A stretch of 64,000 bases of DNA from contig CAYPEI010000018.1 of NCBI GenBank assembly GCA_964409775.1, positions 16,870 to 80,869 on the forward strand. The letters are read 5' to 3'. Positions 17,656 through 30,489 of the stretch are shown one piece after another. The position numbers and the translations under genes were made by a program. The notes under the pieces are model-generated. The model did no database searches. It was given only the letters and a program-made list of their open reading frames with translations, and was not told the DNA's origin. Source of the stretch: JAHBXL01 sp964409775 (GTDB lineage Bacteria; Planctomycetota; Phycisphaerae; Phycisphaerales; UBA1924). Position 1 is the stretch's first letter. Each line of letters starts with the position of its first letter.

Positions 17656-19104
17656 ATGCATACACGCGCCATCCACGCCGCGCGAGCGGGCCGAACCCTT
17701 GTTCCGTGCGCCGCACTCCTGGCTTTGATCCAGCTCACAGGCTGCGCCGCCAACCGGCCCGATCCGGGGGCCGAAACGGCGGCTTCAACGGCGATCGGCC
17801 TTGGCCAGGCCATCGAGTTCCGCATAGAGGGAGGTCCGCTCGACGAATCCTCGGAAGGCGGAGACGTGCTGACGTTGGGCGACGCCGTGCGCCGCGCCGC
17901 GTCCACCGATCCCGGACTCCAGGCGGCCCTCGCACGAGTCCGGATTGCGATGGCCGACGCTGACCAAGCGCGGCTCCTGCCAAACCCTGTGCTCAACTTC
18001 GTCTTGCGCTGGGGGCCGGGCAAGCCGCAGATCGAGGTCTCGCTCGCCCAAGACCTGATCCAGGCATTCAAGATCCCGCGGCAGTCGAGCGCGGCGGACA
18101 ATCGGCTCCGCCAGGCCGCGGCGGAAGCGGTCACGGTGGCGCTCGACACCGTGGCGGAGGTTCAGGAGCGATACGCGGGCGTCCAATCCTTCGACGCGCT
18201 GATCCCTTTGCTCGAAGAACGGCTGAGGCTCGTGAGCAAGCTGGCTGAGACCGCCAAGGCCCGCCTGGAATCGGGCGAGGGCACGCGGGGAGAGGTCACC
18301 GTCCTCGACGCGCAGCGCGTGGAGCTGGAGGTTGAGATCGCCGCGGCGAGAATTCAGCAACGGGAGGAGCGTCTGCGGCTCGCCCGACTCATCGGCGAGC
18401 CCTCGTCGGGTGCCGCATGGACGCTGGAAGCGTGGACCGCGCCGGCTCTCGGGCCAGAATCCGAGACCCGATGGGTTGACGCGGCGCTCTCCAATCGGCC
18501 CGAGGTGCAGGCCGTGGCGTGGCGATTGGCGGCGCTCGGTGACGATTACGCCCTCGCACGCCTTCTGCCGTGGGAAGGGGCCGGCGTGGGCATCGATGCC
18601 CAGCGCGACGACGACTGGACTGTCGGACCCTCCATCTCGACACCCATACCGATCTTTGACATGGGCCAGGCCAGGCGTGCACGCGTGACGGCCGAGCAGA
18701 TCGAGGCTCGCCATGATCTCACGCTGGCGAAGCGGAAGGTCGTCGAAGAGGTCCGGGTCGCCTACCAAACCCTCGCCGCGAGCCGCGCGAACCTCGACCG
18801 CATCCGAAACGAGTTGATCCCGCTCCAGCAGCAGCGTCGCCAAGTGACCGAGGATGTGTACCGCGCCGAGCGCGATATCACGCCGCTTCTGCTGGCCGAG
18901 CAGGACCTCCGAACGGCACAGGCCCGGGCCATCGACGTGGAGCGCCAGGCCGCCGTTGCGTTGGTGAGGCTCCAGCGCGCGGTCGGCGGCGCGGGCGTGG
19001 CCGCCTCGCTGGGCGAGTCCCCGCCGACCACCCAGCCCGCAACGCCCGTCTCTTCCGCCGTCCTCGCTCCCGACCACATCGTCTCGCACACCTCGAACCA
19101 CTGA
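17656..19104 (+). CDS. czcC: Outer-membrane factor of metal RND efflux, TolC/CzcC family
   Basis: A 482-residue outer-membrane channel of the TolC superfamily, the exit duct of the tripartite pump with the next two genes. The N-terminus has a lipobox (LLALIQLTGCAA), giving a lipoprotein as in CzcC. Two long alpha-helical coiled-coil repeats follow: the first includes QAALARVRIAMADADQARL and NPVLNF, the second RPEVQAVAWRLAALGDDY and a repeated helical hairpin near 360-430. Length is about that of CzcC/CusC (around 420-460). The gene is the first of three co-directional pump genes, 36 bp before the adaptor. Confidence 0.88.
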   Translation: MHTRAIHAARAGRTLVPCAALLALIQLTGCAANRPDPGAETAASTAIGLGQAIEFRIEGGPLDESSEGGDVLTLGDAVRRAASTDPGLQAALARVRIAMADADQARLLPNPVLNFVLRWGPGKPQIEVSLAQDLIQAFKIPRQSSAADNRLRQAAAEAVTVALDTVAEVQERYAGVQSFDALIPLLEERLRLVSKLAETAKARLESGEGTRGEVTVLDAQRVELEVEIAAARIQQREERLRLARLIGEPSSGAAWTLEAWTAPALGPESETRWVDAALSNRPEVQAVAWRLAALGDDYALARLLPWEGAGVGIDAQRDDDWTVGPSISTPIPIFDMGQARRARVTAEQIEARHDLTLAKRKVVEEVRVAYQTLAASRANLDRIRNELIPLQQQRRQVTEDVYRAERDITPLLLAEQDLRTAQARAIDVERQAAVALVRLQRAVGGAGVAASLGESPPTTQPATPVSSAVLAPDHIVSHTSNH

Positions 19105-19140
19105 ACTCGGCCGTAGTCAATCCGGCCGGAGAACCAAGCC

Positions 19141-20481
19141 ATGATTCACAAGAACTCGACCCGCCGTTCACTCTTTCCCGTCCTCAGGCCCACGGGCGCG
19201 CTCCTGCTCGCGTTGGGCCTGCTGGCATCGCTTGCCTCCTGCAAGAAGCACCAGGAGGGAGACGGGCACGACCACGGCGCTGCTCCCGCCAAGCAACAGC
19301 ACGCCGAGGGTGACGGCCACAACCACGGCGCTGCGGAAGAGCACACCGACGAGGTCAAGCTTACCGGCGAGGCCGTCGAGCGATACGGCGTCAAGGTCGG
19401 CGAGGCCCAGATGTGGGCGCTCAAGCCGACGTTCGTGGCGCCCGCCCGCGTGGGCTTCAACACCGAGGCGATGGCCCACGTCGGCTCGCCGCTCCGTGGC
19501 CGGACGGTCGAGATCAAGGTGCGGCTGGGTGATCAGATCAAAAAGGACGACCCGCTTGTCATCGTTGAGAGCCCCGAACTCGGCCAAGCGCAAGCCGACT
19601 ACCTGATGAAGCGGACCGCGGCGCAGAGCGCGGCACCTCAGGTGGACCTCGCCAAGGCCGCGTGGGATCGCGCCAAGGGTCTGCTCGATCAGTCACAGGG
19701 CATCTCGCTCACAGAGGTTCAGAAGCGCGAGGCCGAGTACAAGGCCGCCGTGGCGAGCCTCAAATCCGCCGAGGCGACGGCGGTCGCCGCCGAGAACGCC
19801 CTGCACCTGCTCGGGATGGACCAGAAGGCCGTCGAAGACCTCGTCTCGACAGGCGAGATCGCCCCGCGGTACACCATCCGGGCTGCCATTGGCGGCCAGG
19901 TCGTGCAGCGAGAAGTCACGCTGGGAGAGCTGGTCAACCCCGAACGGGAGTCCCTGATGGTGCTCGCGGATACAAGCACGCTGTGGGTCCTGGCGGATGT
20001 GCCCGAGGCCAGGCTCTCATCGATGGCGATCGGTGCGAAGGCGTGGGTCGTGGTCGGTTCGGGCACGGCCCACAAGTACGAAGGAACCGTCGCGTTCATC
20101 GCGCCGCTGGTTGACCCGACCACCCGCACCGCCCAGGTGCGCATCGAGGTCCCGAGCACCTCACTGGGTGACGGCACAGTCCGGCCCGGGATGTTCGCGC
20201 AGGTCGAGATCGTCGCGGCAGATGCCGGCGGCGCGGAGCCCGTGCCGCAAGTCGCGGTTCCGCAGGAGGCGGTGCAGACGGTCGAGGGAGGCCCCGCCGT
20301 GTTCGTGCCCGTCGCCGGAGAGCCCAACACGTTCCAGAAGCGGGCGATCACGGTGGGCCCGACCGTGGGCGGGCTTGTGCCCGTCCTGGCGGGTCTGGTT
20401 GAGGGCGAGAAGTTCGTCGAAGCCGGGTCGTTCATCCTGAAGGCCGAACTCGGGAAGGGTTCCGCCGCCCACGAGCACTGA
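19141..20481 (+). CDS. czcB: Periplasmic adaptor (membrane fusion protein) of metal efflux, CzcB-like
   Basis: A 446-residue lipoprotein (LLASLASC lipobox) joining the inner-membrane pump to the outer-membrane channel. Just after the lipid anchor is a His/Asp-rich metal-binding segment (DGHDHG, DGHNHG, EEHTDE; residues about 38-75). The barrel-sandwich half-motifs include VGSPLRGRTVEIKVRLGDQI and ASVGE-like TLGELVNPE; a coiled-coil hairpin lies near 155-220. The C-terminal beta-barrel contains VDPTTRTAQVRIEV. His-rich N-termini are typical of Zn/Co/Cd adaptors and may help load metal from the periplasm. Confidence 0.9.
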   Translation: MIHKNSTRRSLFPVLRPTGALLLALGLLASLASCKKHQEGDGHDHGAAPAKQQHAEGDGHNHGAAEEHTDEVKLTGEAVERYGVKVGEAQMWALKPTFVAPARVGFNTEAMAHVGSPLRGRTVEIKVRLGDQIKKDDPLVIVESPELGQAQADYLMKRTAAQSAAPQVDLAKAAWDRAKGLLDQSQGISLTEVQKREAEYKAAVASLKSAEATAVAAENALHLLGMDQKAVEDLVSTGEIAPRYTIRAAIGGQVVQREVTLGELVNPERESLMVLADTSTLWVLADVPEARLSSMAIGAKAWVVVGSGTAHKYEGTVAFIAPLVDPTTRTAQVRIEVPSTSLGDGTVRPGMFAQVEIVAADAGGAEPVPQVAVPQEAVQTVEGGPAVFVPVAGEPNTFQKRAITVGPTVGGLVPVLAGLVEGEKFVEAGSFILKAELGKGSAAHEH

Positions 20482-20543
20482 TTCACCCGACCCGACCGAT
20501 CTCCGCGTCCGGAACGCCCTTCCTCACAGCAAAGAGACCCGCC

Positions 20544-24158
<3,615 letters not shown>

Positions 24159-24182
24159 GCCCGTCTTCCCAAGGAGTCGAGT

Positions 24183-24470
24183 ATGCAGAATAGCCGCAAG
24201 AACGTGATCCTCGGAGTCGTCGCCGGTGTTGGGGTCACTGCCCTCGCCGGCATCCTGATGGGCCAGGGCGCATCGCAGCCCGTCAAGTCCGAGACCCAGT
24301 ACTTCGTCACCGCCGACGGCGAGGGTGCGCACCTCTGGGTCCGCGAGGGCACAAACCTCCGCGTCGTCGGGCACGGCGAGTGCAAAGAGTGCAAGGCCAA
24401 GGGTCACGATGACCACGATCACAAGGAAGGCGACGGGCACGATCATGGGAAGGAAACGCCCAAGAAGTAG
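24183..24470 (+). CDS. Small His-rich membrane-anchored protein
   Basis: A 95-residue protein of no recognised family. An N-terminal hydrophobic segment (VILGVVAGVGVTALAGILMG) is a signal or anchor. The C-terminal third holds probable metal ligands: GHGECKECKAKGHDDHDHK followed by DGHDHG. The pattern resembles the His-rich segment of the nearby adaptor. It lies 24 bp after the CzcA-like gene, so it is probably co-translated with the pump and may act as a periplasmic metal buffer; that is inference. Confidence 0.7.
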   Translation: MQNSRKNVILGVVAGVGVTALAGILMGQGASQPVKSETQYFVTADGEGAHLWVREGTNLRVVGHGECKECKAKGHDDHDHKEGDGHDHGKETPKK

Positions 24471-24525
24471 GCTGTCATCGAAGAAGCAACCCTCGATGTC
24501 GGCAGCAGGCGAACGAGGGAAAGCG

Positions 24526-24846
24526 ATGGAAAAGAACGAGTGGGGCCGGCTGCGCCGCAACCGGCCGCTCTCGGTGCGGTCCGCGCTGTTGCTGCTGGCC
24601 CTGCTCGTTCTCCTCGCTGCCGGTTCAGACTTTGCGCTCTTTGCGTCCGTCGCCGACCACTACCGGCAGCACGGGCACATCGGCCTGCCGCTCGATGTGA
24701 CCGGGATGGCGATCGCTTTCACCTCGCTGGCGGTCTACGCCTGCATCGCTATCCCAAGGGAACTTCGCAAGAGTGCCGCGTCGAAGCACTCGCAGAAGCA
24801 CGACACCCCTGCCGAACAACGGCGTTCACCGAGGAAGCCACCATGA
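24526..24846 (+). CDS. Small two-TM membrane protein
   Basis: A 106-residue protein with no recognised family. The ATG at 24526 has a GAGGGA site eight bases upstream and was preferred to the longer open frame. Two membrane segments are visible (ALLLLALLVLLAAGSDFALF and VTGMAIAFTSLAVYACIAI), joined by a loop with HYRQHGHIG that could bind metal, then a basic, His/Lys-rich tail. Its stop overlaps the start of the next gene by ATGA, so the two are translationally coupled within the metal cluster. Confidence 0.65.
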   Translation: MEKNEWGRLRRNRPLSVRSALLLLALLVLLAAGSDFALFASVADHYRQHGHIGLPLDVTGMAIAFTSLAVYACIAIPRELRKSAASKHSQKHDTPAEQRRSPRKPP

Positions 24847-25322
24847 ACTGCACGCCGCTTCGAACACCGAGAGGTATTGGACTGGCCGCGCTCGCTGGGA
24901 TCTGCTTTCTCGGTGGCTGCGCGAGTCACGGAGACTTGATTGCCGCCGGCCGCGTTACGCTTGAGCCCAAAATTGACCACGTTCTGCGTCGCCCACCCGA
25001 CGTCTACGAAGAGGAAGGCGACCTTGTCGTCGCGGGCCGTCTCGAACGGGCACTACCACGGGATTCGGGTGGGCACATCGATGTCTCCGTGATCGCGCCG
25101 GATGGGGCCACGGTCTATGACGTGCAGGTGAACTACCGTGCCGATACGGTCGCATCGGCGGGAACACCGAAACCGCGTCATGGCACCTTCCGCCGGTCCC
25201 GCACTCGCTACGGAAGCTATGGGGTCTACTCCATCCGTTTCCCCGGGCTGCCGCCCGACGGCTCGGTGGTCAGGGTCAGGCACGACCCGGACATCCATCC
25301 AGCAATCGAGCCCAAGCCCTGA
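24843..25322 (+). CDS. Small lipoprotein in metal cluster
   Basis: A 159-residue protein with a lipobox (LAALAGICFLGGC), so it is probably exported and lipidated. The mature part looks like a small all-beta domain: HIDVSVIAPDGATVYDVQVNY, then SVRF-like strands (SIRFPGLPPDGSVVRVRHD). The family is not recognised; the fold resembles carboxypeptidase-regulatory-like or immunoglobulin-like periplasmic domains. It is ATGA-coupled to the preceding TM protein and ends 6 bp before the P-type ATPase, so it belongs to the metal operon. Confidence 0.65.
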   Translation: MNCTPLRTPRGIGLAALAGICFLGGCASHGDLIAAGRVTLEPKIDHVLRRPPDVYEEEGDLVVAGRLERALPRDSGGHIDVSVIAPDGATVYDVQVNYRADTVASAGTPKPRHGTFRRSRTRYGSYGVYSIRFPGLPPDGSVVRVRHDPDIHPAIEPKP

Positions 25323-25328
25323 CAGTTC

Positions 25329-27563
25329 ATGCCCCGACTATCGCGCACATCCATCGAAGTCCGTGAACTCGACTGCGCTGCCGAGGAGCAGGTGCTGCGG
25401 AAGGCCGTCGGAGCCATGCCCGGCGTCAGCGATCTTGTCTTTGACGTGATGAACCGGCGGATGATCGTTGAGCACGATCCGGCTGTGGCCACGCCGGAGG
25501 ACATCGCTGGCCGTGTGCGCTCGGTGGGAATGACGCCGGTGGTGTCTCAGGACGGGGCCACCGGAGCACCGGCGGAATCCAATGGGCCGACGGTTCGGCC
25601 GGAGGGAGGGAGGGAGGTCGAACGGCGGGCCCGGCTGCCCGTCGCGCCGGTCGCGTCCAGGCGCGAGATGGTGCTGTTGGGAACGTCCGGCGTGCTGGCC
25701 CTTGCCGCGGAAGCGGTCGCGTGGTCGTCCAAGTCCGAACATAACTGGCCGGTCCTGCTCGTGAGCGCGGCGGCGGTGCTCCTGGGAGGGTTGCCCACCC
25801 TCCGAAAGGGCCTCATCGCCCTGAGGACGTTCACCCTCAACATCAACTTCCTGATGACCGTTGCCGTCGTCGGAGCGTTCGCCGTGGGCGAGTACCCCGA
25901 GGCCGCGATGGTCGTGTTCCTCTTCGCGGTGGCGGAGTTGATCGAGAAGTACTCGCTGGAGCGGGCGAGGAACGCCGTGCGAGCCCTGATGGAGATGGCG
26001 CCCGAGACCGCGTTCGTCAAGCAACCGGACAGCACATGGAAAGAGGTGCCCGCCGGCGAGGTGCCCGTCGGCACTGTCGTGCGCGTACGCCCCGGCGAGC
26101 GGCTGCCGCTGGACGGCGTCGTGGTCGCGGGCGAGTCCGCGGTGAACCAGGCCCCGATCACCGGCGAGAGCGTCCCGGTGGACAAGGCCGAGGGAAACCA
26201 TGTGTTCGCCGGAACGATCAACGAGAGCGGCGTGCTCGAGTTCAAGGTCACGGGCGGCAAGGACCAGACGACGCTCGCCCGGATCATCCGTACGGTCCAA
26301 GAAGCCCAGGCGGCCCGGGCGCCGACGCAGCGCTTCGTCGATCGCTTCGCACGCGTCTATACCCCCACGGTTGTGGTCCTGGCGATCCTCGTCGCGTTCG
26401 TCCCTCCGCTGTTGTTCCAACAGCCTTGGATGCGGTGGGTCTACGAGGCCCTCGTCCTCTTGGTCATCGCGTGCCCGTGCGCCCTGGTCATCTCGACACC
26501 CGTGACGGTGGTGAGCGGGCTCGCATCGGCGGCGCGCCGAGGCATCCTCGTCAAGGGCGGGGTCTATCTGGAAGAGGGCCGCCGGCTGCGCGTGATCGCG
26601 GTGGACAAGACCGGGACGATTACCGAGGGCAAGCCCCGCGTCCAGGACGTGCGGGCGCTGGACTCGCTCGCTCCGGACGCCATTCTGAGGGTTGCAGCGA
26701 GTATCGATGCAGGCTCCGACCATCCCGTCGCGCGTGCCGTGACCGCCGCTTGGACACAAGAGAAGGTCGAGGCTGTTGGACCGCTGTTCCCGGTGAAGCA
26801 GTTCACCTCGGTTACGGGCAAGGGCGTGACGGGAAGGATCGAGGGCACGCCATACTTCCTCGGGAACCATCGATATGCACACGAGCGAGGCGTCTGTACG
26901 CCCGACGTAGAGGTGATCCTCGGAGAACTGGAGGCCAAGGGGCAGACGGCGATCGTGCTCACCAACAACCGCTCCGCCCTGGGAGTCATCGCCGTGGCCG
27001 ACGCGCCGCGGGAGTCCAGCATTGAGGCGGTGCGCCAGTTGCACGCCATGGGCCTCCGCACGGTGATGCTGAGCGGGGACAATCAACGCACGGCGGAAGC
27101 GATCGCCAAGGTCGTGGGTAATGATGACGCCCGGGGCGAACTGCTCCCCGAAGACAAGGTCGCGGCGGTGAAGCAACTGACGGGCGAATGGGGCCATGTC
27201 GGGATGGTGGGCGACGGCGTGAACGACGCCCCGGCCCTGACGGAGGCCTCGATTGGGTTTGCGATGGGAGCGGCGGGAACGGACACGGCGCTGGAAGTCG
27301 CCGACGTCGCCCTGATGCGGGACGATTTGCGGGGCGTGCCGGCGTTCGTTCAGCTCAGCCGGCGGGCGGCACGAGTGCTTCGGCAGAACATCGCGGTAGC
27401 CTTGGGGATCAAGGCGGTGTTCTTCATTCTGGCCCTGGCGGGCGTCGCAACCCTGTGGATGGCCGTGGTCGCGGACATGGGCGCCAGCCTTCTGGTTGTG
27501 GGAAATGGGCTTCGGCTGCTCACCTATGACTCCCGCCCCGCGGGGGGCCGCGCCAAAAGGTGA
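25329..27563 (+). CDS. zntA: Zn/Cd/Pb-exporting P1B-2-type ATPase
   Basis: A 744-residue heavy-metal P-type ATPase that exports divalent metal from the cytoplasm. Domains in order: an N-terminal HMA-like domain (residues 8-75, with a single-Cys ELDCAAEE in place of CxxC), eight TM segments, the metal-site CPC (C382-P-C384), the phosphorylated D426 in DKTGT, the HP of SDHPVARAV in the N-domain, and GDGVNDAPAL. The last TM has ADMGASLLVVGNGLRLL; its aspartate is the P1B-2 (ZntA/CadA) signature, so Zn/Cd/Pb is expected rather than Cu. Together with CzcCBA it would move metal in two steps, cytoplasm to periplasm to outside. Confidence 0.93.
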   Translation: MPRLSRTSIEVRELDCAAEEQVLRKAVGAMPGVSDLVFDVMNRRMIVEHDPAVATPEDIAGRVRSVGMTPVVSQDGATGAPAESNGPTVRPEGGREVERRARLPVAPVASRREMVLLGTSGVLALAAEAVAWSSKSEHNWPVLLVSAAAVLLGGLPTLRKGLIALRTFTLNINFLMTVAVVGAFAVGEYPEAAMVVFLFAVAELIEKYSLERARNAVRALMEMAPETAFVKQPDSTWKEVPAGEVPVGTVVRVRPGERLPLDGVVVAGESAVNQAPITGESVPVDKAEGNHVFAGTINESGVLEFKVTGGKDQTTLARIIRTVQEAQAARAPTQRFVDRFARVYTPTVVVLAILVAFVPPLLFQQPWMRWVYEALVLLVIACPCALVISTPVTVVSGLASAARRGILVKGGVYLEEGRRLRVIAVDKTGTITEGKPRVQDVRALDSLAPDAILRVAASIDAGSDHPVARAVTAAWTQEKVEAVGPLFPVKQFTSVTGKGVTGRIEGTPYFLGNHRYAHERGVCTPDVEVILGELEAKGQTAIVLTNNRSALGVIAVADAPRESSIEAVRQLHAMGLRTVMLSGDNQRTAEAIAKVVGNDDARGELLPEDKVAAVKQLTGEWGHVGMVGDGVNDAPALTEASIGFAMGAAGTDTALEVADVALMRDDLRGVPAFVQLSRRAARVLRQNIAVALGIKAVFFILALAGVATLWMAVVADMGASLLVVGNGLRLLTYDSRPAGGRAKR

Positions 27564-27639
27564 GACTGTGAGACTCGGGCATCGCGCGACAAACCCGGCT
27601 GGTTAGCAGAGGGGTATGAGCGAGGGCTGCGTCCCTCGC
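27560..27639. repeat. Tandem 8-bp repeat and hairpin at the metal-cluster/prophage junction
   Basis: GTGAGACT is repeated twice in tandem at 27560-27575, spanning the ATPase stop codon. A hairpin follows: GCGAGGG (27620-27626), 6-nt loop, CCCTCGC (27633-27639). It lacks a T-run, so it is a weak terminator at best. These sit where the inserted element begins and could be junction scars, but no matching right-end copy was located. Confidence 0.35.
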
Positions 27640-27912
27640 CGCATGCCACGACACGAAGCGCAGAACATCCCGACGAAGGCGGGCTTGCTATGCCTGCCTG
27701 CCCGCGCTATCGAACTCCTGGCCGCCGCCGCGGCCCGGCTGATCGACGCAAGCGCCCACGATCCGGGCGTCAGCATTGAACATGCCGGTTCCTTGGGGGC
27801 GGGACTTGAACTCGCGGATCATGCCGCCCTCAGTGTGCCTACGGGTGAACGCAACCGTCCCGAGCCGGAGAGCCCAGGGCGATGCGGACCGCAGGAGCCT
27901 GAAGGACGATGA
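27616..27912 (+). CDS. Possible small ORF upstream of DUF2924
   Basis: A 98-residue open frame directly before DUF2924, overlapping its start by 4 bp. Composition is Ala/Pro/Arg/Glu-rich and no family is recognised. There is a LPARAIELLAAAAARLID helix in the middle, but no ribosome site. It could be a real element-borne protein or simply an open frame; the reverse strand is also open here. Confidence 0.25.
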   Translation: MSEGCVPRRMPRHEAQNIPTKAGLLCLPARAIELLAAAAARLIDASAHDPGVSIEHAGSLGAGLELADHAALSVPTGERNRPEPESPGRCGPQEPEGR

Positions 27913-28430
27913 GCGCGACCGCCACCAGCACCATCCAGCAACAGATCGAGGAACTCCGCGGCATGCCCGTGTCGCGGCTCCGCGAGCGATACGCCGAGGT
28001 CTTTGGGGAGCCGACGACATCGGGGAATCGCCAGTGGCTCTTTCGACGCGTCGCTTGGCGTATCCAGGCGCTCGCTGAGGGGGACCTCTCGGAACGGGCG
28101 CGACGACGGGCCGCGGAGTTGGCCCGGGATGTGGATGTCCGGGTCCGGCCGCCAGCGGGGGGAGACGCCGCGACGGACGAGCGCCCCGGCGCTCGTCTTG
28201 TTACGGTCAGCGGGCGAATCGCCGCCGCGGGCAACGAGCGCCTCCCGGCGCCCGGGACGGTCCTCCGCCGGCTCTTCAAGGGCGTCGAGCACGAGGTCAC
28301 CGTGCTCGCCCAAGGATTCGAGTACGAAGGGAAGGTCTACCGCTCGCTGTCGGCGGTCGCTACCGCGATCACCGGGTCGCACTGGAACGGCTTCCTCTTC
28401 TTCGGCTTGACCAGGAAGTGGACCGCATGA
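27909..28430 (+). CDS. DUF2924 protein
   Basis: A 173-residue protein of the DUF2924 family, small basic proteins that commonly sit immediately before large serine recombinases in mobile elements. The conserved N-terminal helix IEELRGMPVSRLRERYAEVFG and R-x-LFRRVAWRIQAL are present, then a variable linker, and the C-terminal GTVLRRLFKGVEHEVTV plus YRSLSAVATAITGSHWNGFLFF, which resembles a small DNA-binding domain. It overlaps the recombinase start by ATGA, so they are coupled. A role as accessory factor to the recombinase is inferred from the constant pairing. Confidence 0.88.
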   Translation: MSATATSTIQQQIEELRGMPVSRLRERYAEVFGEPTTSGNRQWLFRRVAWRIQALAEGDLSERARRRAAELARDVDVRVRPPAGGDAATDERPGARLVTVSGRIAAAGNERLPAPGTVLRRLFKGVEHEVTVLAQGFEYEGKVYRSLSAVATAITGSHWNGFLFFGLTRKWTA

Positions 28431-30031
28431 CGACCACCGCCACTCGCCCCCGCACCCACTCCCGCCGCGGTGTTGCGGACGCCGCGCTGAGCTCGCCGAA
28501 CGCGCAGAAACCGGCGAAGGCCGAGCCACGAACCATCCGCTGCGCCATCTACACCCGCAAGAGCACCGAGGAGGGCCTCGACCAGGAGTTCAACAGCCTC
28601 GACGCACAGCGCGAGAGCGCCCTGGCGTACATCGCCAGCCAGAGGAACGAGGGGTGGACCTGCGTCCCTGACGGCTACGACGACGGAGGGTTCACCGGCG
28701 GCAACATGGACCGGCCCGCGCTCAAGCGGCTGATGTCGGATATCGAGGCGGGGAAGGTCAACTGCGTGGTGGTCTACAAAGTGGACCGCCTGAGCCGGTC
28801 GCTGATGGACTTCGCGCGGCTCATGGAACTGTTCGACCGTAAGGGCGTGTCGTTCGTTTCGGTGACGCAGCAGTTCAACACGACCCACTCGATGGGCCGG
28901 CTGACGCTGAACATCCTGCTCTCGTTCGCGCAGTTCGAGCGGGAGATCATCTCGGAGCGCACCCGCGACAAGATCGCCTCGGCCCGCCGCAAGGGCAAGT
29001 ACCAGCACGGAAAGCCCATCCTCGGGTACGACTTCCTCCCCGCCCCGCCTCCGTTCACGGGCCGGCGCCTGGTCGTGAACGAGGCCGAGGCCGAGCGCGT
29101 CCGTTGGATCTTCGAGCACTACCTCGACGTTCGCAGCATCCTGCGCGTCGCCGAGGAGTGCAACGCCCGCGGGTGGACGACCAAGTCCTGGGCGACGACC
29201 GCCGGCCGCGTCGTGGGCAACCGCGCCTTCGACAAGTCCGTCATCTCCCGCCTGCTCCGCAACCCGCTCTTCGTCGGCAAGGTGCCCCACAACGGCGAGG
29301 TCTACGAGGGCGAGCACGAGGCGATCGTGGACGAGGACCTCTTCCGGCGCGTCCAGAGCCAGCTCAAGCTCGCGAACGAGCGCGGCGGGGCGAGCGTGAA
29401 GAACTCGACCGGTGCCCTGCTCGGGGGCCTCATGCGGTGCAGGGCGTGCGGGTGCGCCATGTCCCCCAGCAGCGCCACGAAGAAGAAGGCCGACGGTTCG
29501 CGCGTGCGGTACCGCTACTACGTCTGCTCAAAGGCCGTGAAGCGAGGGCGCCAGCACTGCGCGGCGCCATCCTTGCCGGGGCCCGCCCTCGAGTCGTTCG
29601 TTGTCGACCAGGTCAAGGTGGTCCTTGCCCAGGACCCCGCGATGCGCCCGGTCGTGGACCGCGCGATCGAACTCCTCCGCGAAGCTGCGGACGCGCGCGT
29701 GACGGAGCACGCTCGCCTGAAGATGGTGCTCGAGCGGCTTGGCGGCGAAGAGCGGACGCCGGCCACGCTCCGCGAGATCGAACGCGTGCGCCGCACGATG
29801 ACCGCGCTTTCACAGCAGATCGAGGCGGACGCCGAGCGCCTGATTGACGAGGATGAGGTGGCGGGCGCGGTCGAGGCCTTCGACGGAGTCTGGGCCGCCA
29901 TGACGCTCGCCGAGCGGGCCGAGTTCCTGCATGTCGTGCTTGCCTCCGTCGAGTACGACGGCCAGACCCAGAACGTCTCCATCACCTTCAGCCCTGGAGT
30001 CGGCTCCCCGCGGGGACCGCAACGCGCATGA
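28427..30031 (+). CDS. Large serine recombinase/integrase
   Basis: A 534-residue site-specific recombinase that would integrate and excise the element. The start at 28427 (ATGA overlap, AGGAAG upstream) is preferred to a GTG at 28418. The catalytic serine is S46 in IYTRKSTEEG; the resolvase core includes VVVYKVDRLSRSLMDF and LLSFAQFEREIISERTRDKI. A recombinase domain follows, then a zinc ribbon (CRACGCAM with a second Cys pair, YYVCSKA and HCAAP), then a coiled-coil region near 420-500. This is the layout of phage-type large serine integrases. Confidence 0.93.
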   Translation: MTTTATRPRTHSRRGVADAALSSPNAQKPAKAEPRTIRCAIYTRKSTEEGLDQEFNSLDAQRESALAYIASQRNEGWTCVPDGYDDGGFTGGNMDRPALKRLMSDIEAGKVNCVVVYKVDRLSRSLMDFARLMELFDRKGVSFVSVTQQFNTTHSMGRLTLNILLSFAQFEREIISERTRDKIASARRKGKYQHGKPILGYDFLPAPPPFTGRRLVVNEAEAERVRWIFEHYLDVRSILRVAEECNARGWTTKSWATTAGRVVGNRAFDKSVISRLLRNPLFVGKVPHNGEVYEGEHEAIVDEDLFRRVQSQLKLANERGGASVKNSTGALLGGLMRCRACGCAMSPSSATKKKADGSRVRYRYYVCSKAVKRGRQHCAAPSLPGPALESFVVDQVKVVLAQDPAMRPVVDRAIELLREAADARVTEHARLKMVLERLGGEERTPATLREIERVRRTMTALSQQIEADAERLIDEDEVAGAVEAFDGVWAAMTLAERAEFLHVVLASVEYDGQTQNVSITFSPGVGSPRGPQRA

Positions 30032-30459
30032 ACCCACCGACCGAACATTCCGACCGCATATGCGAGCCGCCCATCACGACCACAGCCAGGTTCGTCATCG
30101 GCGGGCGCGGTCGAGAGGACCGGGAGAAGGCAGCACCGCCGACCACGCCCGGTCGCGTACCCCGCGTCGCGCGGTTGGTGGCCCTGGCGATCCGCTTCGA
30201 TGATCTGGTTCGGTCCGGCTCCGTGTCCACGCAGGCGGAGCTGGCGGCGGTCGGCCACGTCACGCGCGCCCGCGTGACCCAGATCATGAACCTGCTCCAT
30301 CTGGCGCCCGACCTCCAGGAGGCAATCCTCTCTATGCCGCTGGTGCGGTCGGGGCGCGATCCGGTCACAGAGCACGACATCCGGCCAATTGCCGCCGAGG
30401 TTGGATGGGCGGCCCAGCGCCGCCTCTGGCGGGAATTGACCGGGCGGCACGTCTCATAA
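30028..30459 (+). CDS. Helix-turn-helix protein
   Basis: A 143-residue protein whose C-terminal half holds an HTH of the ParB/KorB or sigma-like type: STQAELAAVGHVTRARVTQIMNLLHLAP, followed by DLQEAILSMP, which recalls the HTH-plus-helix of ParB. The N-terminal 50 residues are basic and disordered. Its start overlaps the recombinase stop by ATGA, making a three-gene coupled integration cassette with DUF2924. It may regulate integration or excision; not proven. It would also be a candidate recombination directionality factor by position. Confidence 0.72.
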   Translation: MNPPTEHSDRICEPPITTTARFVIGGRGREDREKAAPPTTPGRVPRVARLVALAIRFDDLVRSGSVSTQAELAAVGHVTRARVTQIMNLLHLAPDLQEAILSMPLVRSGRDPVTEHDIRPIAAEVGWAAQRRLWRELTGRHVS

Positions 30460-30489
30460 CCATCGGACTGACATGGGGTTGTCACCCTG

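Noticed and set aside
27770..27860. tRNA-like T-loop on the reverse strand (TTCAAGTCCCGCC)
   Set aside because: The acceptor and D arms do not pair; the stem is only 4 of 5 pairs. No tRNA gene or tRNA attachment site is supported.
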